DNA from: an uncultured Granulicatella sp.
GTDB taxonomy: Bacteria; Bacillota; Bacilli; Lactobacillales; Aerococcaceae
NCBI RefSeq assembly: GCF_938030755.1
Contig: NZ_CALHIF010000039.1
Location: 1 to 64,000 of the forward strand
Direction of reading: 5' to 3'
Length of the DNA: 64,000 bases
The notes beneath the pieces are model-generated. The model searched no databases and was not told where the DNA came from. It saw only the letters and a list, made by a program, of their open reading frames with translations. Every line of letters starts with the position of its first letter. The stretch's first letter is position 1. A program made the translations under genes and the position numbers. Shown here piece by piece: positions 33,145 through 42,338 of the stretch.

Positions 33145-33801
33145 TTAATCCACTTTGTAATACATCATGGCTTTAACTGTTTTACCATCAGTAACGGTTT
33201 GTGTTCCGAAAATGCGATCTTTTGAAATGTCCGATTGATCTTTTTCACCAGGAAGTAATCCATAAGTCAGTTCTACATTTTTGGGAATAAAGGAGAATAC
33301 CGCACCTCCAACAAAAGTTTTCTCATTGTTTTCTGGAACCATAATCCAGTTTAAAAGCCCTTCTTGATATTGTTGTTTGGTAATTCCAACTTTCAAATTA
33401 CCGTGACTACTCGAAATTTTACCATCTTTGTCGATGTGAATTTCCCACCCAGCAGAGTTTCTCCAAGTTCCTTCCACGCTTCGGAAGTCTCCTTGTTTTA
33501 TCGCTTGAAGATCCATTGAGGATGGTTTTGGTTGTTCCGCTGGAATGACTGCTTTTTCCGTAGATACAGTTTCGGGAACCGGTAGGGTTGCTTCCTTTTG
33601 TTCTACTGTCGTTGAAACTGCAGTAGTAGGTTCCGTTGTAGAACTAGTTGTGGTTTGTTTTGTAATTGTTGTGTTTGAAGTTGTAGTGGTTGTGGATTGA
33701 ATTTGTGTCCCAGTTGTAGTGGTTGAGTCTTCTTTCTTTTGGAAAAGTGAACAGCCCCCTAAAGTAAGAGCTATTAAGAATGATGCTGTCAGTTTCTTCA
33801 T
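33145..33801 (-). CDS. Lipoprotein with Thr-rich linker and DUF6287-like C-terminal domain
   Basis: A 218-residue exported lipoprotein. Signal peptide with lipobox LGGC, so Cys17 would be lipidated. A long T/S/V-rich linker (about 26-75) follows, then a C-terminal domain starting MDLQAIKQGDFRSVEGTWRN and WEIHIDKDGKISSS, the pattern of DUF6287 domains in Lactobacillales lipoproteins. Function unknown. Ribosome site GGAGGG before ATG 33801. The Thr-rich stretch may be a cell-wall-crossing stalk. Confidence 0.8.
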   Translation of the reverse strand: MKKLTASFLIALTLGGCSLFQKKEDSTTTTGTQIQSTTTTTSNTTITKQTTTSSTTEPTTAVSTTVEQKEATLPVPETVSTEKAVIPAEQPKPSSMDLQAIKQGDFRSVEGTWRNSAGWEIHIDKDGKISSSHGNLKVGITKQQYQEGLLNWIMVPENNEKTFVGGAVFSFIPKNVELTYGLLPGEKDQSDISKDRIFGTQTVTDGKTVKAMMYYKVD

Positions 33802-33873
33802 TGAAATCCCTCCATTTCTATTTCATTATACTACTAATAAGTTCGAATATACATATTTTTTGAAATCGTTTTG

Positions 33874-33902
33874 TTGACAAACACTATTTTTAATGTTACC
33901 TT
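33874..33902 (+). promoter_or_regulatory. Promoter of the M-box/mgtA transcript
   Basis: TTGACA (33874-33879), 17 nt, then TGT-extended TACCTT (33897-33902). The -35 is consensus, the -10 weak. Confidence 0.55.
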
Positions 33903-33904
33903 GA

Positions 33905-34114
33905 ATATAGTAAATCGGTAGGTGAGACTACCATGGAGATACGGATGACTACCGCAAAATAGTGGAGACACTATTCGTTGGTTAGCAGTCGCTGTCGTGA
34001 AGGCAGAGACTAATGTCATTACATTGCTCCATGATGTTAAAGCTTGGACGAAAAATGAGAATTGTTTATTTGGTAAGCATCTTGTCATGTCTAAGCTATG
34101 ACAAGGTGCTTTTT
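33905..34114 (+). promoter_or_regulatory. M-box (ykoK) Mg2+ riboswitch with terminator
   Basis: The conserved M-box parts are present in order: GGTAGGTGAGACTACC then ATGGAGATACGGATGACTACC (33917-33952, split here), a variable arm to about 34000, and the 3' part GTTAAAGCTTGGACG (34036-34050). The expression platform is a terminator: AAGCATCTTGTCAT (34075-34088) with ATGACAAGGTGCTT (34098-34111) and a short T-run. High Mg2+ is expected to stop transcription before mgtA. Confidence 0.92.
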
Positions 34115-34148
34115 CATTTACCCAAAAGTTCTAGAAAGAGGTGATTAT

Positions 34149-34232
34149 ATGCCTGGACCGGAGAGTCAAACGAAACAAATCAATGAGCGAAGGGAAGAGT
34201 GTGATGATCACCCGGAGCTTCGCCTAATCTAA
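34149..34232 (+). CDS. 27-codon leader ORF between M-box and mgtA
   Basis: A short ORF MPGPESQTKQINERREEC.., ending DDHPELRLI, with its own ribosome site AGAGGTG 7 nt before ATG 34149. It lies after the M-box terminator and ends 15 nt before the mgtA start, whose ribosome site is the same AGAGGTG. It has no similarity to a known protein that I recognise. Proline/glycine/glutamate at the very start and a later acidic stretch recall the MgtL leader of enterobacterial mgtA, where ribosome stability responds to Mg2+. Regulatory function is inferred from place and composition only. Confidence 0.55.
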   Translation: MPGPESQTKQINERREECDDHPELRLI

Positions 34233-34247
34233 AAAGAGGTGAAGACT

Positions 34248-36905
34248 ATGAAAACAGCAAAAGAAAGATTCGATTTAGCACTAATGAAACCAATGGCAGA
34301 GGTCCTAGAAGCTTTAGGAACATCTGTAAAAGGCCTTAGTGAAGAACAAGTAGAAACGCTCCGTGAAAACTATGGAGAAAACAAAATTACGAAAGCTAAA
34401 GAAGATCCAATTTGGAAAAAGATTTATGAATCGATTATCAATCCATTTACGGTAATTCTATTAGTGATTGCGGTAATCTCATTATTCACGAATGTGATTC
34501 TAGCAAAACCAGGTGAAGCAGACCCAACAACTTCCATCATTATCGTGGTGCTCGTGGCTGTGTCAGGAACGATTCGATTTGTGCAAGAAATGAAAAGTGA
34601 CAAGGCGGCTAGTAACTTATCTAGTCTAATCGTCAATACAGCAACGGTTATTCGAGATGGCGAACAGATGGAAGTTCCGATTGAAGATTTAGTAGTTAGA
34701 GATATTATTAAATTAAGCGCTGGGGACATGTTACCAGCGGATGCATTATTATTAGAAACACGTGACTTTTTTATCCAACAATCCAGCTTAACTGGTGAAA
34801 GTGAATCCATTGAGAAAAAATCAATCTGGGTTCCAGATGAAGATGAAAAGAAAAAACAAGCACTTGAGAGCGAACGTTTTGTCTTTATGGGCTCAAACGT
34901 GGTCAGCGGTAGTGCCTTAGCAGTTATTTTAGTAACGGGTAATGATACGATGATTGGTCGTATCGAAAAAACATTGAATACATTTGAAGAACCAACTAGT
35001 TTCGAGAAAGAAATGAATAAAATTTCATGGCTATTGATTCGCTTAATGCTTGTGTTGGTACCAGTTGTATTCTTGATTAATGGATTAACAGACGGCGACT
35101 GGTTAGAAGCAGGGGTATTTGCATTAAGTGTTGCTGTGGGGTTAACTCCTGAAATGTTGCCAATGATTATTACAGCCAGCCTTGCAAAAGGAGCCGTAAT
35201 TATGGCTAAAGAAAAAGTTATTATTAAAAAATTAAACGCGATTCAAGATTTAGGGGCTATCGATATTTTATGTACAGATAAAACAGGTACGCTCACGCAA
35301 GATGAAATTATTCTTGAATATCCATTAGATATCCATGCAAATTTAGATTTAGGCGTATTAAAAATTGCTTATTTAAACAGCTATTTCCAAACAGGTCTTA
35401 AAAACTTATTAGACCGTGCCATTATTACACGTACAGAAAAAGAAGCCGAAGAACACGAAGGGTTACAAAACTTAGCAACGCGCTATCAAAAGATTGATGA
35501 ATTGCCATTTGACTTCGAACGTCGTCGTATGAGCGTTATTGTGAAAGAAAACGACGAAGCAGTGCTTGTAACTAAAGGGGCACTAGAAGAAATGCTTAGT
35601 ATCTCTACGCATGTAAAAGACGGAGAAGAAGTTCGTCCAATTACAGATGACATCCGCAAATCCATCCTAGAAGCGGTGAGTGGCTTAAATGAACAAGGGC
35701 TTCGTGTGCTTGGGGTGAGTCAAAAGAAATATCAAGATACTCACCATGCCTTCACAGTGGAAGATGAATCGAATATGATTCTAATGGGATACTTAGCCTT
35801 TCTTGATCCACCAAAACCTTCAGCAGCTCCAGCAATTCAAGCGTTGAAAGAGCATGGCGTAGCTACGAAGATTCTTACAGGTGATAATGAAAAAGTAACG
35901 CAAACAGTCTGTGCAAAAGTTGGATTACCAGTTGATAAAATCTTACTAGGTACGGAAATTGAGGATATGAGTGATGAAGAATTAGCAACAGTTGCTGAAG
36001 AAACAACGATCTTCGCAAAATTATCTCCAGACCAAAAAGCACGTATTATTCATTTGCTGAAAGCAAAAGGTCATAAGATTGGTTACATGGGTGACGGAAT
36101 CAATGATGCGCCATCTTTAAAAGTAGCCGATGTCGGTATTTCTGTAGATAGTGCTGTGGACATTGCCAAAGAAGTAGCAGATGTTGTTCTTTTAGATAAG
36201 GACTTACTCGTTCTTGAAAAAGGATTGATTGAAGGCCGTAAAGTTTATGCGAATATGACAAAATACATTAAGATGACCGTTTCATCTAACTTCGGGAACA
36301 TTTTCTCTGTATTATTCGCAAGTATTTTCTTACCATTCTTACCAATGGCACCAGTTCACTTAATCGTATTGAACTTAATCTATGATTTAAGCTGTGTGGC
36401 ATTGCCATTTGATAATGTAGATGCAGATTTCTTAAAAGAACCACGCGCATGGACAGCAAGCTCAATCACGCGATTCATGGCTTGGTTTGGACCAACGAGT
36501 TCCATCTTTGACATTATCACATTTGCGATTATGTTCTTTGGAATTGCACCGATGATTACTGGAAGTAGTTATGCAACATCAACTAATCCAGCATTCTTCT
36601 TGATGGTCTTCCAAACAGGTTGGTTCATCGAATCTATGTGGTCTCAAACGATGGTTATTTATATGTTACGTTCACCAAAATTACCATTTGTACATTCAAA
36701 ACCAGCATTCTCTTTGCTAGTGACATCCTTATTTGCTTTATTTGTTGTAACGGTTCTTCCTTACACACCACTAGCAGGGCCATTAAAACTTGCACCGCTC
36801 AATGGACTTTATTTCCTTGCATTGATTCTCATTATCGCAGGATACATGTTCTTAGTAACGGTTGTTAAAAAAGCGTATATAAAAAAATATAATGAATGGT
36901 TATAA
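34248..36905 (+). CDS. mgtA: Mg2+-importing P-type ATPase (MgtA type, IIIB)
   Basis: An 885-residue P-type ATPase in the plasma membrane. Actuator motif SSLTGESESIEKK, IIIB-specific SVAVGLTPEMLPMIITAS, phosphorylation site CTDKTGTLTQDE, and hinge MGDGINDAPSLK are all intact; about ten membrane segments. It imports Mg2+ with ATP. ATG 34248 follows AGAGGTG; GTG 34239 lies inside that ribosome site. Control by the M-box upstream supports the substrate. Full length. Confidence 0.95.
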   Translation: MKTAKERFDLALMKPMAEVLEALGTSVKGLSEEQVETLRENYGENKITKAKEDPIWKKIYESIINPFTVILLVIAVISLFTNVILAKPGEADPTTSIIIVVLVAVSGTIRFVQEMKSDKAASNLSSLIVNTATVIRDGEQMEVPIEDLVVRDIIKLSAGDMLPADALLLETRDFFIQQSSLTGESESIEKKSIWVPDEDEKKKQALESERFVFMGSNVVSGSALAVILVTGNDTMIGRIEKTLNTFEEPTSFEKEMNKISWLLIRLMLVLVPVVFLINGLTDGDWLEAGVFALSVAVGLTPEMLPMIITASLAKGAVIMAKEKVIIKKLNAIQDLGAIDILCTDKTGTLTQDEIILEYPLDIHANLDLGVLKIAYLNSYFQTGLKNLLDRAIITRTEKEAEEHEGLQNLATRYQKIDELPFDFERRRMSVIVKENDEAVLVTKGALEEMLSISTHVKDGEEVRPITDDIRKSILEAVSGLNEQGLRVLGVSQKKYQDTHHAFTVEDESNMILMGYLAFLDPPKPSAAPAIQALKEHGVATKILTGDNEKVTQTVCAKVGLPVDKILLGTEIEDMSDEELATVAEETTIFAKLSPDQKARIIHLLKAKGHKIGYMGDGINDAPSLKVADVGISVDSAVDIAKEVADVVLLDKDLLVLEKGLIEGRKVYANMTKYIKMTVSSNFGNIFSVLFASIFLPFLPMAPVHLIVLNLIYDLSCVALPFDNVDADFLKEPRAWTASSITRFMAWFGPTSSIFDIITFAIMFFGIAPMITGSSYATSTNPAFFLMVFQTGWFIESMWSQTMVIYMLRSPKLPFVHSKPAFSLLVTSLFALFVVTVLPYTPLAGPLKLAPLNGLYFLALILIIAGYMFLVTVVKKAYIKKYNEWL

Positions 36906-36914
36906 TTAGATAAG

Positions 36915-36949
36915 AGCTATCGTAACAAGTTGTTATGATAGCTTTTTTT
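36915..36949 (+). terminator. Terminator of mgtA
   Basis: AGCTATC-G-TAACA (36915-36927) pairs with TGTTA-T-GATAGCT (36931-36943), followed by T6. Confidence 0.88.
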
Positions 36950-36997
36950 GTTCCAAATATGCTATTGTTCAATCATAAGAATATTAGGGGTGTTTTT

Positions 36998-37426
36998 ATG
37001 GAAAAAACTATTTACACTACAACAGCTGTGAACGTAGATGGATTAAATGGGAAATCGTTTATTGAGGGAAATGGTGAAAAAAACTGGGGAGTGGATATTT
37101 CATCTCCTTTAAGCGAAAAAAAAGGAACCAATCCTGAGCAATTATTTGCGTTGGCGTATGCAACTTGTCTAAACGCTTCCATTGGCATTGTTGAAAAAGG
37201 TTTGAATCTAGAACATGAATGTAGAGTCGAAGTGAAAGTGGATTTAACAAAAGATCCTGTTGGAGAAGGGTATTTATTCTTGCCATCTGTCCGAGTTTTT
37301 ATGCCAACAAGGGAAGATAAATTAGCGAAAGAAATTCTAGAGGCTGCTGAACGTGTATGTCCTATTCAAAAACTATTACAAGGAGTCAATGTTCCTCCGG
37401 TGGAATTAGTAACAGAGAATGGGTAA
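36998..37426 (+). CDS. OsmC/Ohr-family peroxide reductase
   Basis: A 142-residue protein of the Ohr/OsmC fold, which reduces organic hydroperoxides with two cysteines. Both are present: YATCLNASIG and ERVCPIQKLL. The opening MEKTIYTTTAVNVDGLNG and the NPEQLFALAYA block are Ohr-like. ATG 36998 follows AGGGGTG; an earlier ATG at 36935 lies in the mgtA terminator. It overlaps the GNAT gene by 8 nt. Confidence 0.9.
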   Translation: MEKTIYTTTAVNVDGLNGKSFIEGNGEKNWGVDISSPLSEKKGTNPEQLFALAYATCLNASIGIVEKGLNLEHECRVEVKVDLTKDPVGEGYLFLPSVRVFMPTREDKLAKEILEAAERVCPIQKLLQGVNVPPVELVTENG

Positions 37427-37979
37427 TACGAATATAAGAGTTGCAACAGTAGAAGATGCTCATTCTATTCAAGCAATTTATGAACCGTATGTCCTGAAGA
37501 CGGCCATAACATTTGAAGAAGTAGTCCCTAGTATAGAGGAATTTCAAAATCGAATTGCTAACACATTGGAGTCTTTTCCTTATCTAGTTTTAGAGGAGGG
37601 AGAAGAGATTGTTGGTTATGCATATGCTGGAAGGTTTTCTCAAAGGGCAGCATTTGACTGGTCAACGGAGGTTAGTATTTATATCAGCCTCGAACATCAA
37701 AGAAAAGGTTTTGGCAAGTTATTATATACAGAACTTGAAAAACAACTATTGAAATTAGGCTATCAAAACATATACGCTTGTGTAGCGGTGCCGGAAGTGG
37801 AGGATGAGTATTTAACGAATAATAGCTTATCCTATCACCAATATTTAGGGTTTAACGAATGTGGACGTTTTGAAAATTGTGGTTGCAAATTTAATCGGTG
37901 GTATCATATTGTGTGGCTACAAAAACATGCTGCTAAGAAAATTCCCGCAGATCGTCCAAAAAGGTTTGAAGGATTATAA
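37419..37979 (+). CDS. GNAT-family N-acetyltransferase, phosphinothricin-acetyltransferase-like
   Basis: A 186-residue acetyl-CoA-dependent acetyltransferase. The opening IRVATVEDAHSIQAIYEPYV, the TFEE element, GYAYAGRFSQRAAFDWSTEV and the acetyl-CoA loop HQRKGFGKLLY are typical of the PAT/Bar group. The C-terminal part is longer than usual and cysteine-containing (FENCGCKFNRWYHIVWLQ). Substrate unknown. It starts within the end of the Ohr gene. Confidence 0.88.
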   Translation: MGNTNIRVATVEDAHSIQAIYEPYVLKTAITFEEVVPSIEEFQNRIANTLESFPYLVLEEGEEIVGYAYAGRFSQRAAFDWSTEVSIYISLEHQRKGFGKLLYTELEKQLLKLGYQNIYACVAVPEVEDEYLTNNSLSYHQYLGFNECGRFENCGCKFNRWYHIVWLQKHAAKKIPADRPKRFEGL

Positions 37980-37982
37980 AAC

Positions 37983-38016
37983 AAAACCACATCAACAAAT
38001 TTGTTGATGTGGTTTT
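37983..38016. terminator. Bidirectional terminator, 17-bp perfect inverted repeat
   Basis: AAAACCACATCAACAAA (37983-37999) directly abuts its reverse complement (38000-38016); A/T tails on both sides serve the GNAT gene and the minus-strand gene. Confidence 0.85.
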
Positions 38017-38019
38017 AAT

Positions 38020-39480
38020 TTATCTAAAATGATTGATTTTTTGTTTAAAGAATACCCAGCAGCATTTATAGGATTCCTCGTTCATTTTTAGCTTACTGTA
38101 CAATTGATATTTCGGTCTCCACCAACGAAGTTTGCCTCCAGAAAAATGTTCTAAAAACTCTGAAAAAGGGTGGTCATAAGGTTCCTTTGGTAAACCACTA
38201 CAAAATATAGAAAAATACCCGGATAGTTTACCAAATGCTACTCCTATTTCTCCTTTTGTCCAATTGGAGTGTCTCAAGACGCCCTCGACATGAGAATGAG
38301 GAGTTTTATTTAAATAATGTTCAATACGCATGTTCCATTGATGTGATAGATCGAGAGAATCAAATTGTTTATCAAACCATTCTTCTTCAATTTCTAGTTC
38401 GATGAAATATTTTAGCATTTCCTGGAGGGGTTGATAACTTTCAATACTATTATGAACTTTATTTGTTTTAAAGTAATGGAAAGTCAGTTCTTCATGAATC
38501 TTTTCAAGAAAGGTAGGATCCCCGTTTTTTTCTGGGAAAATTCTATTGACGATTACTTTTGTAAGACTATCTGTTAATAAGGGAAGTAGTGTACAAAAGC
38601 CAATAATGGAGTGTTTCATAAATCTTTGTTCTGTTTCACTTTTATCATCTGTTGTAGCTGAATGATTATAATCTAATATAAAAACTTCTCCTAGTAATTT
38701 TAGACATTGGTTTAGAGCACTAACAAAGTCCGTAAATATTCCTAAATTAAGATAAATCGTCTCTTCGTTTTGGTAGATGGTTGGAAAAGGATTTGGACCG
38801 AAATTAATAAGAATGGTTTGTTTCGAGATAACAGATTGTGCTATGCGAATAATATCGTATAAAACGGTCATAGTATCCTCTTTACTTAAATTTAAGTGTT
38901 GAATTGGAATGTATTCACTTGGAAAGGTTTCTATATAATCTCTATACAAACGTAAAAAAGAAGCTTTACTCTCTTTAATATGCTGATAATAAAATTCAGT
39001 AAGTTCTACGCCATATATGGATTTGAGAACATCCATATATTTCACTTCTTTCATGTTTAATTGTTTTTGATATTTTAAATGGAAAAATTCTCTTAGAAGA
39101 TTTAAGTACGGGAATAAAGTAATGATGCTTTCTCCACGAAGTCCCTTAATCCACAGTGCCGTTAATGTGTACAAAGCCTCAGAATAAGGCTTATGAAAAC
39201 AGTGAGTAGAAAACTGATGACGAAGATAATAATCATTCAATTTTTGAAATTGTTTTTGTTGCTGGATAGAAAGCGTATGAGAAAAATCTTCAAAATGATG
39301 GATTAAAAAAGTAGCTTCACTAGAACTAATTAAATACTCAATAATTTCTTCAAATGCCTTATTATAAGGATTAGGATCTGGAGAAAATAAATTATAGAAA
39401 AAATAATACTTTTGTTGTTGCTCCTCAAGTAATTCAATCTGTTTCACTAACAAACTTAAATCCTGCGTATAACGTTCCAT
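38020..39480 (-). CDS. Large protein of unknown function
   Basis: A 486-residue soluble protein that I do not recognise. It has no signal peptide, no clear membrane segment, no HExxH, P-loop or other known catalytic motif. It is rich in aromatic residues and glutamate/glutamine, opens with a coiled-coil-like stretch (LVKQIELLEEQQQKYYFFYN) and ends with a W-rich region (GGKLRWWRPKYQLYSK, then KCCWVFFKQK). It is AT-richer than its neighbours, sits alone on the minus strand between terminators, and has a good ribosome site (AAGGAGGG) before ATG 39480. A recently acquired or fast-evolving gene is possible. Confidence 0.8.
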   Translation of the reverse strand: MERYTQDLSLLVKQIELLEEQQQKYYFFYNLFSPDPNPYNKAFEEIIEYLISSSEATFLIHHFEDFSHTLSIQQQKQFQKLNDYYLRHQFSTHCFHKPYSEALYTLTALWIKGLRGESIITLFPYLNLLREFFHLKYQKQLNMKEVKYMDVLKSIYGVELTEFYYQHIKESKASFLRLYRDYIETFPSEYIPIQHLNLSKEDTMTVLYDIIRIAQSVISKQTILINFGPNPFPTIYQNEETIYLNLGIFTDFVSALNQCLKLLGEVFILDYNHSATTDDKSETEQRFMKHSIIGFCTLLPLLTDSLTKVIVNRIFPEKNGDPTFLEKIHEELTFHYFKTNKVHNSIESYQPLQEMLKYFIELEIEEEWFDKQFDSLDLSHQWNMRIEHYLNKTPHSHVEGVLRHSNWTKGEIGVAFGKLSGYFSIFCSGLPKEPYDHPFSEFLEHFSGGKLRWWRPKYQLYSKLKMNEESYKCCWVFFKQKINHFR

Positions 39481-39601
39481 TGTATTACCCTCCTTAAAGC
39501 TCTTTTTCTTTTATTGTAACGCTTACATTTTTAGTCGTCAATATGAATATTTATCTATTTTTTAGTTAATATTTGTCGAATTTAAGATTTTTAAAATAGA
39601 C

Positions 39602-39630
39602 TTGACTTAGGTGGGAGTGTCTTTCATAAT
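39602..39630 (+). promoter_or_regulatory. Promoter of the VanZ-like gene
   Basis: TTGACT (39602-39607) and CATAAT (39625-39630), 17-nt spacing. Confidence 0.7.
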
Positions 39631-39659
39631 GGAGAAAGTTTAAGAGAAGGAGAGGTTTT

Positions 39660-40142
39660 ATGTCTAAAAAAACTAAAGGAACAATTGCGATTACTTTGGC
39701 AATTGCAGCGATGGTTCTAATATTTGTTAGTTCTAGTATGTCCTACAAAGATCAATCCTTAGTATCGACGATTCAAAAGGGATTGCCCTCTCAACCATTT
39801 TCAGAATTGCTTTCAAAGATTAAGTTTGAATATGCGGGACAAACGATTAGTATTCCTTCATTAGGCTATGCTCAATTCGTTGAATTTTTTATTCGCAAAA
39901 TAACCCATTTTTTAGCCTACTTTTTTATTGGCTACCAATGGACAAGAGGATTAACTGTTCATGTTCGAAAGAAAGGACTCCCTCAATTTTTAGCTATTTT
40001 TATAACTGTTTTATATGCAATTACTGATGAATTCCATCAAGGAATCACACCTGGAAGAACTCCTTTAATTCAAGATGTGTTTATTGATGCGTTAGGCGCG
40101 ATGTTCGGTGTCGGTTTAGGAACTTTGAAGAAGATTAAATAG
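39660..40142 (+). CDS. VanZ-like membrane protein
   Basis: A 160-residue protein with an N-terminal membrane segment and two to three more. The family motifs FFIRKITHFLAYFFIG and TDEFHQGITPGRTPLIQDVF followed by DALGA are clear. VanZ confers low-level teicoplanin resistance in Enterococcus, but most chromosomal members have no known role. Ribosome site GAAGGAGAGG; single-gene unit with its own promoter and terminator. Confidence 0.92.
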   Translation: MSKKTKGTIAITLAIAAMVLIFVSSSMSYKDQSLVSTIQKGLPSQPFSELLSKIKFEYAGQTISIPSLGYAQFVEFFIRKITHFLAYFFIGYQWTRGLTVHVRKKGLPQFLAIFITVLYAITDEFHQGITPGRTPLIQDVFIDALGAMFGVGLGTLKKIK

Positions 40143-40146
40143 AGAG

Positions 40147-40179
40147 AAAAACGTTGAAGAAACTCTTCAACGTTTTTTT
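40147..40179 (+). terminator. Terminator of the VanZ-like gene
   Basis: AAAAACGTTGAAGA pairs with TCTTCAACGTTTTT around AAC (40161-40163), followed by T's. Confidence 0.9.
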
Positions 40180-40248
40180 ATTTTGAGGGGCTTTTTCATT
40201 CCTTTTTGCATAGCTCATTATGACTAGTCAAAGAGTGGAGGAAGAGAT

Positions 40249-41319
40249 ATGGAAATGAATGAATTAGCCGAGGAAATCTTTAAACAAGCTATTTCCCACC
40301 AATTGGATGATATTCATTTATTGCCCATTGGAGAGGAGTATGTATTTTATTTAAGAGATGTTAATGGTTTAAAAGAGCTAAGGAAAGTTTCAACGAAGAT
40401 TGCTGAACAGTTTATTTCATATTTGAAATATCAAGCGGGGATGGATGTTGGGGAGAGAAGACGACCTCAAAGTGGATCACTGACTTTTGAATTTTCAGCG
40501 CATCAAATCATTGAGTTACGTATATCTATTATTACTAATTTTAAGCAAAAAGAATCAATGGTCATTCGACTATTACATCGTTCCCAAAAAGAGAATTCTT
40601 CTATTCAAGCGACAATCTACTTTCCAAAGGATTGGAGATTATTAGAACAGTTTTTTAGATATAAAAGTGGACTAATTCTATTTTCTGGTCCTATTAGTTC
40701 GGGAAAAACAAGTACCATGTATTCTTTACTTAGGGAAAGAATGAATGAAAAGACGTTACAAGTCATTACAATGGAGGATCCAGTTGAATATCATGAACCT
40801 ATGTTTCTTCAGACGGAAATTAATGAAAAAGCTGGGATTACTTACGAACTTTTAATTAAAAGCTGTTTAAGACATCATCCAGATATTCTTCTCATTGGGG
40901 AAATTAGAGATGAAATGACCGCAAAGATGGCTATTCGAGCTGCCTTAACAGGTCATCTAATTTTAGCGACGGTGCATGCAAAAGATTGTAATGGTGTCAT
41001 CTCTAGACTAATAGAACTTGGAGTTAGTAAGACGATGTTAGAACAAACGATTATCGCAATTTGCTCACAACGTTTACTTCCAAGATACTGCGCCCTGTGT
41101 CATCAAGAATGCCAAATCTATTGTAATCACTTAGCGAATGGAGAAAAAAGAGGAACGATTTTTGAAATTGAAACGAATCGTAAAATTTCGGACTTTTTAA
41201 ACAAGAATCAGTTTGAAAGAGACGAGGAAAGGATTCATCCTTTTAATAAGGTGTTAAGAAAGGCTTATGCATTGGGATATATTACTGAAAAAACTTACGA
41301 AACCTATCAAATTATCTAA
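40249..41319 (+). CDS. comGA: Competence pilus ATPase ComGA
   Basis: A 356-residue GspE-type secretion ATPase that powers the competence pseudopilus. Walker A is GPISSGKTSTMYS, the Walker B/Asp box HHPDILLIGEIRDEMTAK and the His box TGHLILATVHAKD. A cysteine-rich part near 275-300 (CALCHQECQIYCNH) may bind zinc, as in other GspE proteins. ATG 40249 follows GGAGGAAGAG. First gene of a complete comG operon. Confidence 0.95.
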   Translation: MEMNELAEEIFKQAISHQLDDIHLLPIGEEYVFYLRDVNGLKELRKVSTKIAEQFISYLKYQAGMDVGERRRPQSGSLTFEFSAHQIIELRISIITNFKQKESMVIRLLHRSQKENSSIQATIYFPKDWRLLEQFFRYKSGLILFSGPISSGKTSTMYSLLRERMNEKTLQVITMEDPVEYHEPMFLQTEINEKAGITYELLIKSCLRHHPDILLIGEIRDEMTAKMAIRAALTGHLILATVHAKDCNGVISRLIELGVSKTMLEQTIIAICSQRLLPRYCALCHQECQIYCNHLANGEKRGTIFEIETNRKISDFLNKNQFERDEERIHPFNKVLRKAYALGYITEKTYETYQII

Positions 41320-42337
41320 GAAATGGAAAGCGGACATACAAGCTAGATTCATACTTCAATTGTCTCATCTATTACAAGAAGGGTTTAGTTTAGATGAGTC
41401 CTTAAAATTTTTAGAGTATTTATTTGATGCACAGAAAAGTCAGATAGAACAGATGAGAAAATTATTGAGTGAAGGATATCGGTTTGATCAATGTTTGAGA
41501 GAGATTGGATTTTCAGAAACTCATACTTCTCAAATTTATTTATCAATGCAATTTGGAAGCTTTGAGAAAGCTTGTAATTCTATTGGAGAATTTTTAATGC
41601 GGAAACAAAAACAAAAGAAAAAAATACATCAAACAATGATTTATCCAGCCTTCCTTTTTATATTTGTCATTGGGATGATTCTTTGTATCCGAGTGTTATT
41701 ACTTGATCAGTTAGGCAGTATGATTCAAGAGGAACAATTAAAACAAAGTGGATTTCTATATTGGATATGGCTGTGGTTCCAGAATTTACCGCAAATCTCT
41801 CTCATTATATTAGGAGTTGGAATGACATTCTCTCTTCTTATTTATTCTTTTTGGAAACAAAAGGATTCGTATCATCAATTTCTAAGTCTGATTCATTTCC
41901 CGATTGTTGGGCAGAGTGTTCAACAATATGTCACCTTTTTGTATGCAAGAGAATTTTCTTATTTTTTAAGGAATGGACAATCTCTTTTAACCATGGTTGC
42001 AGAAATGAAGAAGGATGGAACGAGTAACCTTTCAAAAATCCTTGCTGAAAAAATTGAACAAAAACTAGTCCGAGGAGAATCTTTCTCGGGTGCGCTTGAG
42101 AAAATAGGGCTATTTCGAAAAGAATTTATTTGGCTTGTATTAGAAGGAGAGAAGACTAGACAGTTAGATGTCCAACTAAAGGTTTACGCTGATCAAATGC
42201 TTGAAGAATTTTCAAAAGGAATCGAAAAGAAAATCAAATGGATACAACCAATACTCCTAATGGGAATTGGGTTTCTCATCGTTTCCATGTATCTCATCTT
42301 ATTACTACCGACTTTAACTATGATTGGAGGATATTAA
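41267..42337 (+). CDS. comGB: Competence pilus membrane platform protein ComGB
   Basis: A 356-residue GspF-type protein with two T2SSF repeats and about three to four membrane segments (for example YPAFLFIFVIGMILCIRVLL and the C-terminal ILLMGIGFLIVSMYLILLL). It anchors the pilus assembly machine. The start at 41267 overlaps comGA by 53 nt; a non-ATG start further in cannot be excluded. Confidence 0.9.
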   Translation: MHWDILLKKLTKPIKLSKKWKADIQARFILQLSHLLQEGFSLDESLKFLEYLFDAQKSQIEQMRKLLSEGYRFDQCLREIGFSETHTSQIYLSMQFGSFEKACNSIGEFLMRKQKQKKKIHQTMIYPAFLFIFVIGMILCIRVLLLDQLGSMIQEEQLKQSGFLYWIWLWFQNLPQISLIILGVGMTFSLLIYSFWKQKDSYHQFLSLIHFPIVGQSVQQYVTFLYAREFSYFLRNGQSLLTMVAEMKKDGTSNLSKILAEKIEQKLVRGESFSGALEKIGLFRKEFIWLVLEGEKTRQLDVQLKVYADQMLEEFSKGIEKKIKWIQPILLMGIGFLIVSMYLILLLPTLTMIGGY

Positions 42338-42338
42338 A

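Noticed and set aside
33834..34088. Minus-strand open frame before mgtA
   Set aside because: It lies over the M-box riboswitch and has no ribosome site.
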